Assembly (NCBI RefSeq): GCF_002742385.2
Contig: NZ_MJBI02000001.1
Span: 975,149-1,039,148, forward strand
Origin: Macrococcoides goetzii
Lineage (GTDB): Bacteria > Bacillota > Bacilli > Staphylococcales > Staphylococcaceae
DNA length: 64,000 bases
Reading direction: 5' to 3'
Positions 46,712 to 56,975 of the stretch are shown here, piece after piece; the first letter of the stretch is position 1; each line of letters starts with the position of its first letter. The position numbers were made by a program, and so were the translations under genes. Under the pieces are notes generated by a model. It made no database searches. It was not told the DNA's origin and saw nothing but the letters and a program-made list of their open reading frames with translations.

Positions 46712-47056
46712 CTATAGCTCAAATACCTCTTCAACACGTTCAACAAAAGGTTTACCATAATTGAAATTCCCTTGAATATTATCAATAAGTTCATCAAATT
46801 CTTCTTTAAAATTAATCAGTTCAATTGTTCCGTATAAAAACCACGGATATGATTCGTAAGCTTTCATCATATGCCAGGTCTCTTCAACGAATCGTAAATT
46901 AGCGAAGCTCTCGCCACCATCTAATAAATAAACAAATTGAAAATTATCACTATCTACCACCATCGTACCTGTGGCTGTTGCTTCAATTGGTGATTCTTCT
47001 GTAAATATCATCACTTTATTTTCTTCTAATTTAATTTCATTGACATGTAAATTCAT
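46712..47056 (-). CDS. UPF0738 (YjbL-like) protein
   Basis: A 114-residue protein without signal or catalytic motif. FVYLLDGGESFANLRFVEETW and PFVERVEEVFEL fit the UPF0738/YjbL family as I recall it. It lies 15 bp upstream of relQ on the minus strand, and divergent from the CYTH-domain gene (yjbK-like). Bacillus groups yjbH-yjbI-yjbK-yjbL-yjbM in the same way. Function unknown. Confidence 0.75.
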   Translation of the reverse strand: MNLHVNEIKLEENKVMIFTEESPIEATATGTMVVDSDNFQFVYLLDGGESFANLRFVEETWHMMKAYESYPWFLYGTIELINFKEEFDELIDNIQGNFNYGKPFVERVEEVFEL

Positions 47057-47203
47057 TTTTGCGTCATCTCCTTAACATGAATATTTTAACATAATTATTA
47101 TAAATGTTTTAATGATTATTGATTTAGTCATGAATAGAATGTAATATACTTTACTTCATTTATTATGTTGTACATAATTAAAATATATAAAAGGGGGTTC
47201 ACC

Positions 47204-47791
47204 ATGGAAGAACTTGAAATTGAATTCAAGAATCTACTTGACTATTCAACTTACGAAAAATTAAAAAACGCGTTATTTATCGATGCGCCGATGATTACGC
47301 AAACCAATTTTTATATCGATACGAATCAATTCGATTTAAAATCGCAGAAATGTGCACTTAGAATTCGTGATAATGGCGCATCTAAAATGATGACATTAAA
47401 AATACCACAAACAATTGGTGTCATGGAGTATTCTGGTGTGATTGATGAGCGTATCATAGATCAGGAATATATCGAACACCGTTACATCCCTGAAAATATT
47501 GACCAGCAATTAAAAAAAATGAATATAGCTGATAATTCACTTCGTGTATTTGGTGCGTTATCAACAGAACGTCGCGAAATAGAATATAAATCCGGTCTAC
47601 TTGTCCTTGATGCCAGTTATTATCTTGATACGAGCGATTACGAGCTGGAATATGAAGTAAACAACTACGAAGAAGGCAAAGTACATTTTGATACGTTACT
47701 TGAATATTATAACATTGACAAACAAGAAACAATGAGCAAAGTACAAAGATTTTATAACCATTACAGTAAACTTACAAGCAAAATACTTTAA
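47204..47791 (+). CDS. CYTH-domain (YjbK-like) triphosphate-binding protein
   Basis: The ATG at 47204 follows AAGGGGGTTCACC; the longer frame has no RBS. The 195-residue protein opens with MEELEIEFK, the ExExK signature of the CYTH/ThTPase superfamily, followed by ALRIRDNG and STERREIEYKSG, Arg/Lys-rich strands of the triphosphate tunnel. These proteins hydrolyse or bind inorganic polyphosphate, thiamine triphosphate or nucleotides. It is first of the plus-strand group with the globin and YjbH. Confidence 0.85.
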   Translation: MEELEIEFKNLLDYSTYEKLKNALFIDAPMITQTNFYIDTNQFDLKSQKCALRIRDNGASKMMTLKIPQTIGVMEYSGVIDERIIDQEYIEHRYIPENIDQQLKKMNIADNSLRVFGALSTERREIEYKSGLLVLDASYYLDTSDYELEYEVNNYEEGKVHFDTLLEYYNIDKQETMSKVQRFYNHYSKLTSKIL

Positions 47792-47838
47792 AATTGTAAT
47801 ATACATGCTATATTAGTATGAAAGTAAGGAGATGTCAG

Positions 47839-48204
47839 ATGGATACGATTTATGATCGCATCGGCCAGGATAATTTATATCAAATGATAGATATCTTTTA
47901 TTCTTATGTTAAAGAAGATGAACGTATTAATCATTTATTTCCTGGTGATTTTAATGAAACAGCTCGAAAGCAAAAACAATTTTTAACACAATTTTTAGGA
48001 GGACCAACGCTCTATTCTGACGAACATGGTCATCCCATGATGCGTGCACGTCATATGCCTTTTGCGATAGGAGAATTTGAAAAAGATGCATGGCTCGAAA
48101 ATATGACGAAAGCTGCATATGAAGTACCGATGGATGAAGATGTTAGAACATACTTATTGCAACGTTTAACACTTACTGCTGAACATATGAAAAATGTCGA
48201 TTAA
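47839..48204 (+). CDS. Truncated haemoglobin (YjbI-type, group II)
   Basis: The ATG at 47839 follows AAGGAG; the longer frame would include the RBS. The 121-residue globin has FYSYVKEDERINHLFPGDF, FLGGPTLYSDEHGHPMMRARHMPF with the proximal His in the PHMPF/ARHMPF position, and WLENMTKAAYEVP. Such heme proteins bind O2 or NO and help oxidative/nitrosative defence. It lies 48 bp after the CYTH gene and 20 bp before yjbH, likely in one operon with both. Confidence 0.88.
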   Translation: MDTIYDRIGQDNLYQMIDIFYSYVKEDERINHLFPGDFNETARKQKQFLTQFLGGPTLYSDEHGHPMMRARHMPFAIGEFEKDAWLENMTKAAYEVPMDEDVRTYLLQRLTLTAEHMKNVD

Positions 48205-48223
48205 AGGATGAAGGTGATGTAGA

Positions 48224-49006
48224 ATGGGACAACTACAATTAATGGTAAATCAAACGCGAGAACAATTATCGCCTAATAAAAAAATAGAGATTTATTCTTT
48301 CTTTGATCCTTTTTGTAAAGATTCTTGGAAACTTAAAGCAACTTTACGTAAATTGCAAATTGAATACTATCAATTCGTAGATATTAAACAAATTCTACTT
48401 CCTACTTTGAAAGTACTCACAAAATGTCAGGCACAAAGTACAACTTGCGATGATAATATTGCTTTAGCATTTAAAGCAGCTGAATTACAAGGAAGAAAGA
48501 AAGCGAATCTATTTTTGAACTTTATACAGAATGAAATAATGCCAAAACAAGATATAATCACAAAAGAATTGATTATGCATTGTGCGCAAAAAGCAGGATT
48601 AGATATAGAAGTCTTCACTAATGATATACGTAGTAATCATGTTACTTCCTCATTAAAGTGTGACCAACATATCGCAAATGAAATGGATGTCAATGTTACA
48701 CCTACACTTGTTTTCTTTAACGAAAATTATGAAGATGAAGGATTAAAAGTAGAAGGTATTCACGCTTATCATATTTACACATATATCATCAATGAACTTG
48801 TAGAAACGCCGATAGAAAAAAAGTTACCACCAACCCTTTCAGAATATATTCGTGAACAGGAAATGGTAAGTGAACATGAACTCGAAACTGTTTATGAATG
48901 GCCACATAATATATTGATGAATGAATTACGAAAATTAAAGCTCCAGAATATTATTGAAGATGTTTATTATGATCATGATTTATTCTGGCGTTATAAATCA
49001 CTATAA
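48224..49006 (+). CDS. spxH: ClpXP adaptor YjbH/SpxH
   Basis: A 260-residue protein close to S. aureus YjbH as I remember it, with IEIYSFFDPFCKDSW, LKVLTKCQAQST and HIYTYIINELVETPIEK. The N-terminus is a DsbA/thioredoxin-like fold in which the second active-site Cys is not seen (CKDSW), so it is a binding protein rather than a disulfide enzyme. It delivers Spx (encoded at 53057-53452) to ClpXP for degradation and so controls disulfide and wall-stress responses. RBS AAGGTGATG. Confidence 0.92.
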   Translation: MGQLQLMVNQTREQLSPNKKIEIYSFFDPFCKDSWKLKATLRKLQIEYYQFVDIKQILLPTLKVLTKCQAQSTTCDDNIALAFKAAELQGRKKANLFLNFIQNEIMPKQDIITKELIMHCAQKAGLDIEVFTNDIRSNHVTSSLKCDQHIANEMDVNVTPTLVFFNENYEDEGLKVEGIHAYHIYTYIINELVETPIEKKLPPTLSEYIREQEMVSEHELETVYEWPHNILMNELRKLKLQNIIEDVYYDHDLFWRYKSL

Positions 49007-49013
49007 TATATCA

Positions 49014-49047
49014 CACAAAAACATATCGTACGATATCGGTTTTTGTG
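49014..49047 (+). terminator. Terminator after the yjbI-yjbH genes
   Basis: A stem of CACAAAAAC/GTTTTTGTG with an inner palindrome ATATCG/CGATAT and a 2-nt bulge, followed by a T-rich stretch (CTGTTTTTTA). The 324-bp gap between yjbH and pepF holds this, RsaE and its promoter. Confidence 0.72.
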
Positions 49048-49136
49048 TATCTGTTTTTTAAAAGAAACTATTAGTACAGTTTTATTATTTTTCATATCCG
49101 TTATTCTTCTAATAAAATATAATATAAAAAATCTCA

Positions 49137-49235
49137 TAAAAAAATACCGTGTCTGATTACACGGTATTTAAACAAAGGGGATGGGAGAAATTTTTCACTC
49201 AAACAAAGGGGTATGTTTGGTATGTGATTAATTTC
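49137..49235 (-). ncRNA. rsaE: Small regulatory RNA RsaE (RoxS)
   Basis: On the minus strand the transcript begins GAAATTAATCACATACC and carries two C-rich seed regions, CATACCCCTTTGTTTG and TCTCCCATCCCCTTTG, before a terminator stem (AAATACCGTGT/ACACGGTATTT) with a T-run. These match S. aureus RsaE closely from memory, and the position beside pepF is the same. Predicted length is about 99 nt. RsaE base-pairs with ribosome-binding sites of central-metabolism mRNAs (TCA cycle, folate, NAD synthesis), blocking translation. In relatives it is controlled by SrrAB/ResDE and Rex. Confidence 0.9.
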
Positions 49236-49243
49236 ATGTACTT

Positions 49244-49272
49244 AATATAACACGTAATTTATTCTGTTTCAA
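49244..49272 (-). promoter_or_regulatory. Predicted promoter of RsaE
   Basis: On the minus strand TTGAAA (49272-49267), 17-bp spacer, TATATT (49249-49244), then 8 bp to the predicted 5' end at 49235. A half-site TTGTGAA lies a little upstream and resembles half of a Rex box. Confidence 0.65.
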
Positions 49273-49330
49273 ATAAAATGGATACTTTTCACAAAGTTGA
49301 CATATTGTAAACGCATTCACTACTTATTTA

Positions 49331-51139
49331 TTATTTTGATAACTTTATTAATCTTTCAAATTCATCTAACCTTTCCTCAAACACTTTACAAGCATTTTCA
49401 ATAGCAGCGCTTGATGTCATATCGACACCTGCTTTTTTAAGCACTTCGATAGGATAATCAGAACTACCTGCTTTTAAGAAATGATTGATATAACGATCCA
49501 CAGCAGGTGCGCCTTCTTCAAGAATTTGCTTGCTTAACGCAAATGCTGCACTATAACCTGTTGCATATTGATAAACATAATAGTTGTAATAAAAATGTGG
49601 TATACGGCTCCACTCATATTGAATATTATCATCCGTTATAACAGCATCTCCATAATATTTCTTATTCAATGCAGCATACTCTTTATTTAATCGTTCAGCT
49701 GTTAATGGTTCATTATTTTCAACGATTGTATGGATGATATGTTCAAATTCAGCAAACATCGTCTGTCTGAATACAGTCCCTCTGAATCCATCTAATTGAT
49801 AATTAAGTAAATATAACTTTTTCTTTTCATCGTCTAAATTTTTATACATATAATCTGCCAGTAATGCCTCATTACATGTTGATGCCACTTCAGCCACGAA
49901 TATTGAATAACCTGACATATTGGATGGCTGATTCTTTCTAGAAAAATAGCTATGTGCACTATGTCCAAATTCATGCGTTAATGTAAATGTATTGTTTACA
50001 TTATCCGTCCAGTTCATTAAAATAAATGGATTTGTTCCAAAAGTACCAGATGAATAAGCACCACTACGTTTTCCTTTATTTTCGTAAACATCTACCCAGC
50101 GATTTGTTAATCCTTCTTTTATAACTTCAATATATTCACTACCCATTGGTTCAAGTGATGCCAGCATCCAATCTTTCGCTTCTTCATAAGTTACTTTGAA
50201 TTCAACGTCTTCTATTAATGGCGTATACATATCATACATATGCATTTCATCTAGACCTAATAATTCTTTACGTAATGCTGTGTAGCGATGTAATAATGGC
50301 AGATGATCATTAACCGTCTGTACTAACGTATCATATACAGACTCCGGTATATCATTGTTTGATAAAGCTTGATGACGAGCGCTTTCATAATTTCTTACTT
50401 TACTTGAAAATACACTTGCCTTAACTTTTCCTGCGAGTGTTTGTGACAATGTATTATTAAACTCACCGTATTTAGCGTAAACCTCTTTATATGCATTTTC
50501 ACGTAATACACGATCATCAGATTCTAAATAAGTAATATAGTTACCATGAGATAACGGTAATGAATTACCATCTTTATCTTTTATGTTATCAAAAGTTAAA
50601 TCGGCATTATTAAACATACTAAATGTATTACTTGAAGCAGAAAGTGCTTCCTGAGCTTCAGCTAATATCAATTCTTCCTTTTCACTAAGAACGTGTTCAC
50701 GTCGTCTATTTATTTTTTCAAGATCAAATTTAAAACGCTCTAATCCTTTATGCTCTGCAATAAATGTATTTAACTGTGATTCATCAATTGTCATCAGTTC
50801 CGGTAACATAAAACTCCAGGCAGATGAGAATTGACTTGCAAGTGTTGCAGCGCGTTGCTCAAAAGCAGTATACTTTGCATTCGTTGTATCTTCATCATGT
50901 TTAAGATGTGCATATACATAGACTTTACCTAATAGTTCATCAATTTCTGCATCTAATAGTAATGCATTTAACAACGTTTCACTTGAACTACCTAGTTTAC
51001 CTTGAAACGCTTTTTCTTTGCCAAGATACTCTGAAAGCTCAGTAAAGGCACTTTCCCACGCGTCATCGGATTTAAATATTGTTGTTAAATCCCATGTGTT
51101 TTGCTCTTGTTGTTCGCTTCTTGTCATTAATTCTGTCAT
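49331..51139 (-). CDS. pepF: Oligoendopeptidase F
   Basis: A 602-residue zinc peptidase of family M3. The active site LTHEFGHSAHSYFS (about residue 385) supplies the two His and catalytic Glu, and the third ligand Glu lies in FVAEVASTCNEALL. It cleaves oligopeptides of about 7-17 residues in the cytoplasm, fitting use of peptides taken up by the Opp system in this window. RBS GGAGG. It is 36 bp downstream of coiA on the same strand. Confidence 0.95.
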   Translation of the reverse strand: MTELMTRSEQQEQNTWDLTTIFKSDDAWESAFTELSEYLGKEKAFQGKLGSSSETLLNALLLDAEIDELLGKVYVYAHLKHDEDTTNAKYTAFEQRAATLASQFSSAWSFMLPELMTIDESQLNTFIAEHKGLERFKFDLEKINRRREHVLSEKEELILAEAQEALSASSNTFSMFNNADLTFDNIKDKDGNSLPLSHGNYITYLESDDRVLRENAYKEVYAKYGEFNNTLSQTLAGKVKASVFSSKVRNYESARHQALSNNDIPESVYDTLVQTVNDHLPLLHRYTALRKELLGLDEMHMYDMYTPLIEDVEFKVTYEEAKDWMLASLEPMGSEYIEVIKEGLTNRWVDVYENKGKRSGAYSSGTFGTNPFILMNWTDNVNNTFTLTHEFGHSAHSYFSRKNQPSNMSGYSIFVAEVASTCNEALLADYMYKNLDDEKKKLYLLNYQLDGFRGTVFRQTMFAEFEHIIHTIVENNEPLTAERLNKEYAALNKKYYGDAVITDDNIQYEWSRIPHFYYNYYVYQYATGYSAAFALSKQILEEGAPAVDRYINHFLKAGSSDYPIEVLKKAGVDMTSSAAIENACKVFEERLDEFERLIKLSK

Positions 51140-51175
51140 TTTAAATCCTCCATTTCATTAATACATATAATTTTC

Positions 51176-52168
51176 TCATTTTTCAGTCATTAATGCACGC
51201 ATTTGATTTGATATATGCTGATAAACTTTTAAGATGTGTAAAGCGAGTTCTGGATGCGATACCATCAAGTTACTTTGTTCGGATAATTTTAAGCAATTCA
51301 ACCATTTTTCAAAATCAAATTGTTGATTGTGAATCATCACCATCAATTCAACCTGCCATTCTATTGGATGTTTATCAATATAAATCTGTTCAGGTATTAC
51401 AATGCGTATGTATTCCGGAATATTTCTATGATCTATTCTCAGTCGATAAAGACCACTTAATGTGGGCTGCAGCACTGACTTTTTCGCTAAGCAATTTTGA
51501 ATATGCTTTTTCGTTTCTATCTTGCTCAATACACGATGTGTCATCTTTAGCTGATTATCAGAAATAATAGAAAGTATCACTTCTCCATTCATAATCCTAA
51601 TAATATTAATTTCAAATTCATTATGGTTCAGTACGCGTGTAATCTGTAAGGCAAAAAAAGATTTTAACTGCGTATGATAAGCAAACAATACATTACTTGC
51701 TAAATGAATTAATGATTTTTGAAAGTATGTAAGTTTCATTTGAGTACCATTGATTTTAATATCTTCAAATTTAGCAATCCATATTACGTCTACACCGATT
51801 GAATTGTAGCCAGAGGTTCTTGCAACAATGTGAGAAATTGGTATTACTGACATCTGCAGTTCAAATGCGATAGAAGAAGTATGATAACAGTCAGGTATCT
51901 GCTCAATTGATGACAAATAATATTCCATAAAACATGTAGAAGGATGAAATAAATCATATAGACAATATTTACCTTCTATATGAGCGACTGTTTCTTTTTT
52001 GTATGTGTACATAAAACAATCTTTTAAAGTTTGATGTGCAAAATGCGGTAACTTAACTTTTCCTTTTTTTAATACAACTGGTCTGTTGCAAATTGGACAT
52101 GTGTATCGTCCTGCCAATGCGCGATTTGCCTCAATTAATTCTCCGGCATCATTTAAAGCAACAAGCAT
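51176..52168 (-). CDS. coiA: Competence protein CoiA
   Basis: A 330-residue protein with a short N-terminal zinc-ribbon-like CPICNRPVV after GRYT and a nuclease-like N-terminal part (FAHQTLKD, YKKETVAHIEGKYCLYDLF) that defines CoiA. CoiA helps recombination of incoming single-stranded DNA in competent streptococci. The start and RBS (TAGGAGGTG) lie at the 3' arm of a hairpin that is the mecA terminator. It may form an operon with pepF. Confidence 0.88.
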   Translation of the reverse strand: MLVALNDAGELIEANRALAGRYTCPICNRPVVLKKGKVKLPHFAHQTLKDCFMYTYKKETVAHIEGKYCLYDLFHPSTCFMEYYLSSIEQIPDCYHTSSIAFELQMSVIPISHIVARTSGYNSIGVDVIWIAKFEDIKINGTQMKLTYFQKSLIHLASNVLFAYHTQLKSFFALQITRVLNHNEFEINIIRIMNGEVILSIISDNQLKMTHRVLSKIETKKHIQNCLAKKSVLQPTLSGLYRLRIDHRNIPEYIRIVIPEQIYIDKHPIEWQVELMVMIHNQQFDFEKWLNCLKLSEQSNLMVSHPELALHILKVYQHISNQMRALMTEK

Positions 52169-52173
52169 AAAAA

Positions 52174-52206
52174 AGCACCTCCTACTTATATATAGTAGAA
52201 AGTGCT
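52174..52206 (-). terminator. Terminator/RBS-sequestering hairpin between mecA and coiA
   Basis: On the minus strand AGCACTTTCTAC and GTAGGAGGTGCT pair over 12 positions (two or more G-U pairs), with a 9-nt loop, and are followed by TTTTTT and then the coiA ATG. The RBS of coiA (AGGAGGTG) is inside the 3' arm, so read-through RNA should be poorly translated. Confidence 0.7.
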
Positions 52207-52244
52207 AAAAGTATTTTTTACAATTGTGTAAATATTGTAAATCA

Positions 52245-52913
52245 CTACAATTTAAAATATTTTTGTACTTGATGTTTCACATTATGACTCATCACAACTT
52301 TTCCATACTCTTCAAGTTGTTCTTTAGAAATACGTGATTCATCAGCATACTCTAATACATGCGCAACATATGTATGTACTTCATCATCTAATAAACGTTC
52401 GTCAAACTGTACATAATAATAATATCTTCCTTCATGCATATAAAGCAGGTCTTCAATGTCGATATCGAGATGATCATCATAACTGAATTGGATAACATGC
52501 TCAAGATCATCAAAGTGTGCAATAAATTCATTATCAAAATCATTTATTTCAGAAGCTTTCATTAATAAATCACGTAACTCTTTTTCATCCTGAACTGATT
52601 TATTTAAGAAATCGTTTACCTGATATTCAAGATTTTCAGGTGATTCATCATCCGGTAAATGTAAAACGTCATCTTGTTTAGTTTTTGTTACGACAAATTC
52701 AATACCTTTATCAAATGCATGGACTTGTATCCACAATGGTCCTTCAACAAAAAATTCTTCCTCTTCGTTGATTTCTTCCATCATAGACCAAAAGAACGCT
52801 TCACCAGCTTTACGGTTCGTCCATAAATCATCGCGTTTAAATCCTCGAGCCTCTATATCTGCATATGTTAAATAAAATTTTAATGTAGTGTCATTTACGC
52901 GTTCAATTCTCAT
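52245..52913 (-). CDS. mecA: ClpC adaptor protein MecA
   Basis: A 222-residue adaptor, unrelated to the methicillin-resistance gene of the same name. N-terminal MRIERVNDTTLKFYLTYADIEARGF is the target-binding domain; the C-terminal ClpC-binding domain follows an acidic linker (about 95-125). It presents unfolded proteins, and in Bacillus ComK, to ClpC/ClpP. The presence of a ComK-like gene and coiA in the window fits. RBS GGGGGAATAG precedes the ATG. Confidence 0.92.
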   Translation of the reverse strand: MRIERVNDTTLKFYLTYADIEARGFKRDDLWTNRKAGEAFFWSMMEEINEEEEFFVEGPLWIQVHAFDKGIEFVVTKTKQDDVLHLPDDESPENLEYQVNDFLNKSVQDEKELRDLLMKASEINDFDNEFIAHFDDLEHVIQFSYDDHLDIDIEDLLYMHEGRYYYYVQFDERLLDDEVHTYVAHVLEYADESRISKEQLEEYGKVVMSHNVKHQVQKYFKL

Positions 52914-53006
52914 GGTCTATTCCCCCTATCAATAGAATTGTAAGTCTATTGTACATTAAAGGGTATATAGTCACAATGAATTAACCTTAAAATGATACAT
53001 AAAAAA

Positions 53007-53043
53007 GCTGTCAAATTCGTTCATGTGAACAAATTATGACAGC
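53007..53043 (-). terminator. Terminator after spx
   Basis: A stem of GCTGTC plus AATT and GTTC segments (two mismatches), ending in TTTTTTATG on the minus strand. Confidence 0.78.
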
Positions 53044-53056
53044 CTGTTAATTTAAA

Positions 53057-53452
53057 TTAATCTACCATACGTTGTGCTTCTAATAATTGGAACGTGCGCA
53101 CTTTACGTGGTAAGAAACGTCTAATTTCGTCTTCATTGTAGCCAACTTGTAAACGCTTTTCATCTAAAATGATTGGACGACGTAGTAACCCAGGATTTTT
53201 TTGAATAATTTCATATAACTCCTGTAATGGTAATGCGTCAATATCAACATTTAATTTTTGGAATGTTTTTGAACGTGTAGAGATGATTTCATCTGTACCA
53301 TCTTCTGTCATTCTTAAGATTGCTTTTATTTCATCAATTGATAAGTTTTCTGAAAATATATTACGCTCCGTATACGGAATGTCATGTTCTTGTAACCATG
53401 CTTTCGCTTTACGGCAAGATGTGCAACTTGGTGAAGTAAATAATGTTACCAT
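53057..53452 (-). CDS. spxA: Global redox regulator Spx
   Basis: The ATG at 53452 was chosen because it gives 131 residues, the S. aureus length, with AGGAGAGTGAG before it. ArsC-like fold with the redox pair CTSC near the N-terminus, and [10 protein letters not shown] and [13 protein letters not shown] conserved. Spx contacts the RNA polymerase alpha subunit and, when its cysteines form a disulfide, turns on thiol-stress genes. It is degraded by ClpXP with YjbH, encoded 4 kb away. Monocistronic; upstream lies a 474-bp AT-rich gap shared with trpS. Confidence 0.96.
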   Translation of the reverse strand: MVTLFTSPSCTSCRKAKAWLQEHDIPYTERNIFSENLSIDEIKAILRMTEDGTDEIISTRSKTFQKLNVDIDALPLQELYEIIQKNPGLLRRPIILDEKRLQVGYNEDEIRRFLPRKVRTFQLLEAQRMVD

Positions 53453-54919
<1,467 letters not shown>

Positions 54920-54931
54920 AAATAAAAATAA

Positions 54932-54960
54932 AGCACTTCACTGAATTTCAGTGAAGTGCT
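54932..54960. terminator. Bidirectional terminator between trpS and oppA
   Basis: A perfect 13-bp stem AGCACTTCACTGA with a 3-nt loop; A- and T-rich flanks. Confidence 0.88.
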
Positions 54961-54973
54961 ATTTTAGTTGTAA

Positions 54974-56635
54974 CTATTTTTTACCTTCGATTGTAACTTC
55001 TTTTAAAGTAGTATCTCCGGCAAATTTATGAACAACATAGTTTTTGATGTACGGTTGACGTAAACGTGCAGTTCCACGTTGATACATCGGAATGATTGCT
55101 GCATCTTCTAAGAAGATTTGTTCAGCTTCTTGTAAAGCTGTCCAGCGTTTTTCTGGATCTGCTAATAATGGACCTTTAGCATCTTTAACTAATTTATCAA
55201 ATTCTTTGTTTGACCAATCCATTTGGTTATGTGGACCGTCAGTTACGAACATATCGATAAATGTCATTGGGTCTGGATAGTCAGGACCCCAACCAGCAAA
55301 TGATAATTCATAGTTCTTTTTAGATTCTAAAGCTAATTTTTGTTTAAATGGTTGTTGTTTAATTTTTAAAGTAACGCCAGGTAAGTTCGTTTCTAATTGT
55401 TCTTTAACATATTCAGCATCTTTTTTAGATGTATCTGCATCATAAGTTAAGAATTCAAATGTAAACTTGTCTTTACCTAATTCTTTTTTCGCTTTATCTA
55501 AATATTTCTTCGCTTCATCTTTGTCATAGTTTAATGGAGATTTAACACCTTCACTATAATCTTTACCGTCTGGACCTTTAACGAATTCTTTAGGCATTAA
55601 AGCATCTGTTGCTACAGAACCGTTATTTAATAAAGTTTTTACATATTTATCTTTATCGATTGCTTTCGCTAAAGCTAAACGTAGGTTTTTGTTTTGTAAA
55701 TCTTTATTTTTAGATTGATTGATACGTACAAAGAATGTTGAAGATCCTAGTTGAGTTGAGAACTGATCTTTGTATTTAGCATCGTTTTTGTATTTATCTA
55801 CGTTTTCAGCAGATAAACCTACAGCATCAATTTTACCAGTAGTGTATAAGTTTAAAGCAGTTTGTGTTTCTTTAACGATTTGGAAGTTTACTTCTTTTAA
55901 CTTCACTTTATCTTTATCCCAGTATTCTTTGTTTGGTGTTAACTGGAAGTTTTTCTCAGTGTTCCACTCATTTAATACGAAAGGACCATTGTATAAAGTG
56001 TCGTCTTTAGTTGTACCGTACTTGTCACCTTTTTCTTTAACGAATTTTTCGTTTTGTGGTAAGAAAGTACCGAAAGCTAATAATTCCTGGAAGTAAGGAA
56101 CGTTAGTTTCTAATTGAATTTCTAATGTGTTATCGTCAATTGCTTTAACTCCTAACTCATCAGGTTTCGCTTTACCTTCCATGATTTTGTTAGCATTTTT
56201 TAAATCTGCCATAATATATGCATATTCAGCACCTGTTTTAGGATCGATTGTACGTTTCCATGCATATTCAAAATCTTTCGCTGTTACAGGGTCACCATTA
56301 GACCATTTCGCATCTTCACGTAATTTGACTGTCCATGTTTTACCGTCTTTAGACTTTTCAGGATCTCCTTCTGCTACACCAGGTACGGCTTTATCGTCTT
56401 TATCTAAAGTATAAAGACCTTCCATTACTTGGTTGAATACATTAAAAGATACTTGGTCAGTTGCCATTGACGAATCCATAGATGGAATATCAGAACCTTC
56501 TGCAAAGTTCAATACTTGGCTGTCTTTGCCGTCTCCACCAGCAGATTTTTTATCTCCGCCAGAGCCAGAACAAGCTGATACAAAGCCAGTTAAAGCTAAT
56601 AATAAAACTAAAAACCATTGAAAATTCTTTTTCAT
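54974..56635 (-). CDS. oppA: Oligopeptide-binding lipoprotein OppA (second copy)
   Basis: A 553-residue lipoprotein: signal peptide with lipobox FVSAC, the Cys giving the lipid anchor, then an SBP_bac_5 fold with FNVFNQVMEGLY and WSNGDPVTAKDFEYAWKRT, the family signature. It catches oligopeptides outside the membrane and hands them to OppBCDF. It is closely similar to the first OppA in the window. It is separated from oppF by a terminator and has its own promoter and CodY-type box, so it can be made in excess over the permease. Confidence 0.93.
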   Translation of the reverse strand: MKKNFQWFLVLLLALTGFVSACSGSGGDKKSAGGDGKDSQVLNFAEGSDIPSMDSSMATDQVSFNVFNQVMEGLYTLDKDDKAVPGVAEGDPEKSKDGKTWTVKLREDAKWSNGDPVTAKDFEYAWKRTIDPKTGAEYAYIMADLKNANKIMEGKAKPDELGVKAIDDNTLEIQLETNVPYFQELLAFGTFLPQNEKFVKEKGDKYGTTKDDTLYNGPFVLNEWNTEKNFQLTPNKEYWDKDKVKLKEVNFQIVKETQTALNLYTTGKIDAVGLSAENVDKYKNDAKYKDQFSTQLGSSTFFVRINQSKNKDLQNKNLRLALAKAIDKDKYVKTLLNNGSVATDALMPKEFVKGPDGKDYSEGVKSPLNYDKDEAKKYLDKAKKELGKDKFTFEFLTYDADTSKKDAEYVKEQLETNLPGVTLKIKQQPFKQKLALESKKNYELSFAGWGPDYPDPMTFIDMFVTDGPHNQMDWSNKEFDKLVKDAKGPLLADPEKRWTALQEAEQIFLEDAAIIPMYQRGTARLRQPYIKNYVVHKFAGDTTLKEVTIEGKK

Positions 56636-56677
56636 TCAACTTCCCCCTACATATAAATTATTCAATCTGCTGTTTGG

Positions 56678-56692
56678 AATATTCAGAAGATT
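56678..56692 (-). promoter_or_regulatory. Predicted CodY box in the second oppA leader
   Basis: AATATTCAGAAGATT matches the known CodY consensus AATTTTCWGAAAATT in 13 of 15 positions. It lies just after the -10 box, where bound CodY could block transcription. Confidence 0.6.
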
Positions 56693-56699
56693 TGTATTA

Positions 56700-56728
56700 A
56701 TTATATTTTATATTTCAGGGTATAGCAA
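56700..56728 (-). promoter_or_regulatory. Predicted promoter of the second oppA
   Basis: On the minus strand TTGCTA (56728-56723), 17-bp spacer, TATAAT (56705-56700). This lies in the 340-bp gap between oppA and oppF, which also holds the oppF terminator and is otherwise AT-rich with no gene seen. Confidence 0.75.
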
Positions 56729-56931
56729 TACTTTTTTTATACATTTTTTAATTTTTTTGAATATTTTATTATTTTATATTTATTCACATTCGTTTATTAA
56801 GTATAACTTTAAAATTCTTATAGAATGCCTTTATGACGGTAAGTTATATTTCTTATGTTTTGTTAACATTTATAAAGTATGTTTTTTCCTTTTTATTACT
56901 TTTTATAAATATATAAAGATTTGTGCATAAA

Positions 56932-56973
56932 AATAAAGGACATTGAGATTAATGCTTCTCATTGTCCTTTATT
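56932..56973 (-). terminator. Terminator after oppF
   Basis: A 17-bp stem with one mismatch, AATAAAGGACA and TGTCCTTTATT at the base, 8-nt loop, and T-run on the minus strand. Confidence 0.8.
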
Positions 56974-56975
56974 GA

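Noticed and set aside
52245..52913. Methicillin-resistance gene mecA
   Set aside because: The protein is the ClpC adaptor MecA, not the penicillin-binding protein PBP2a; the name is shared by accident.
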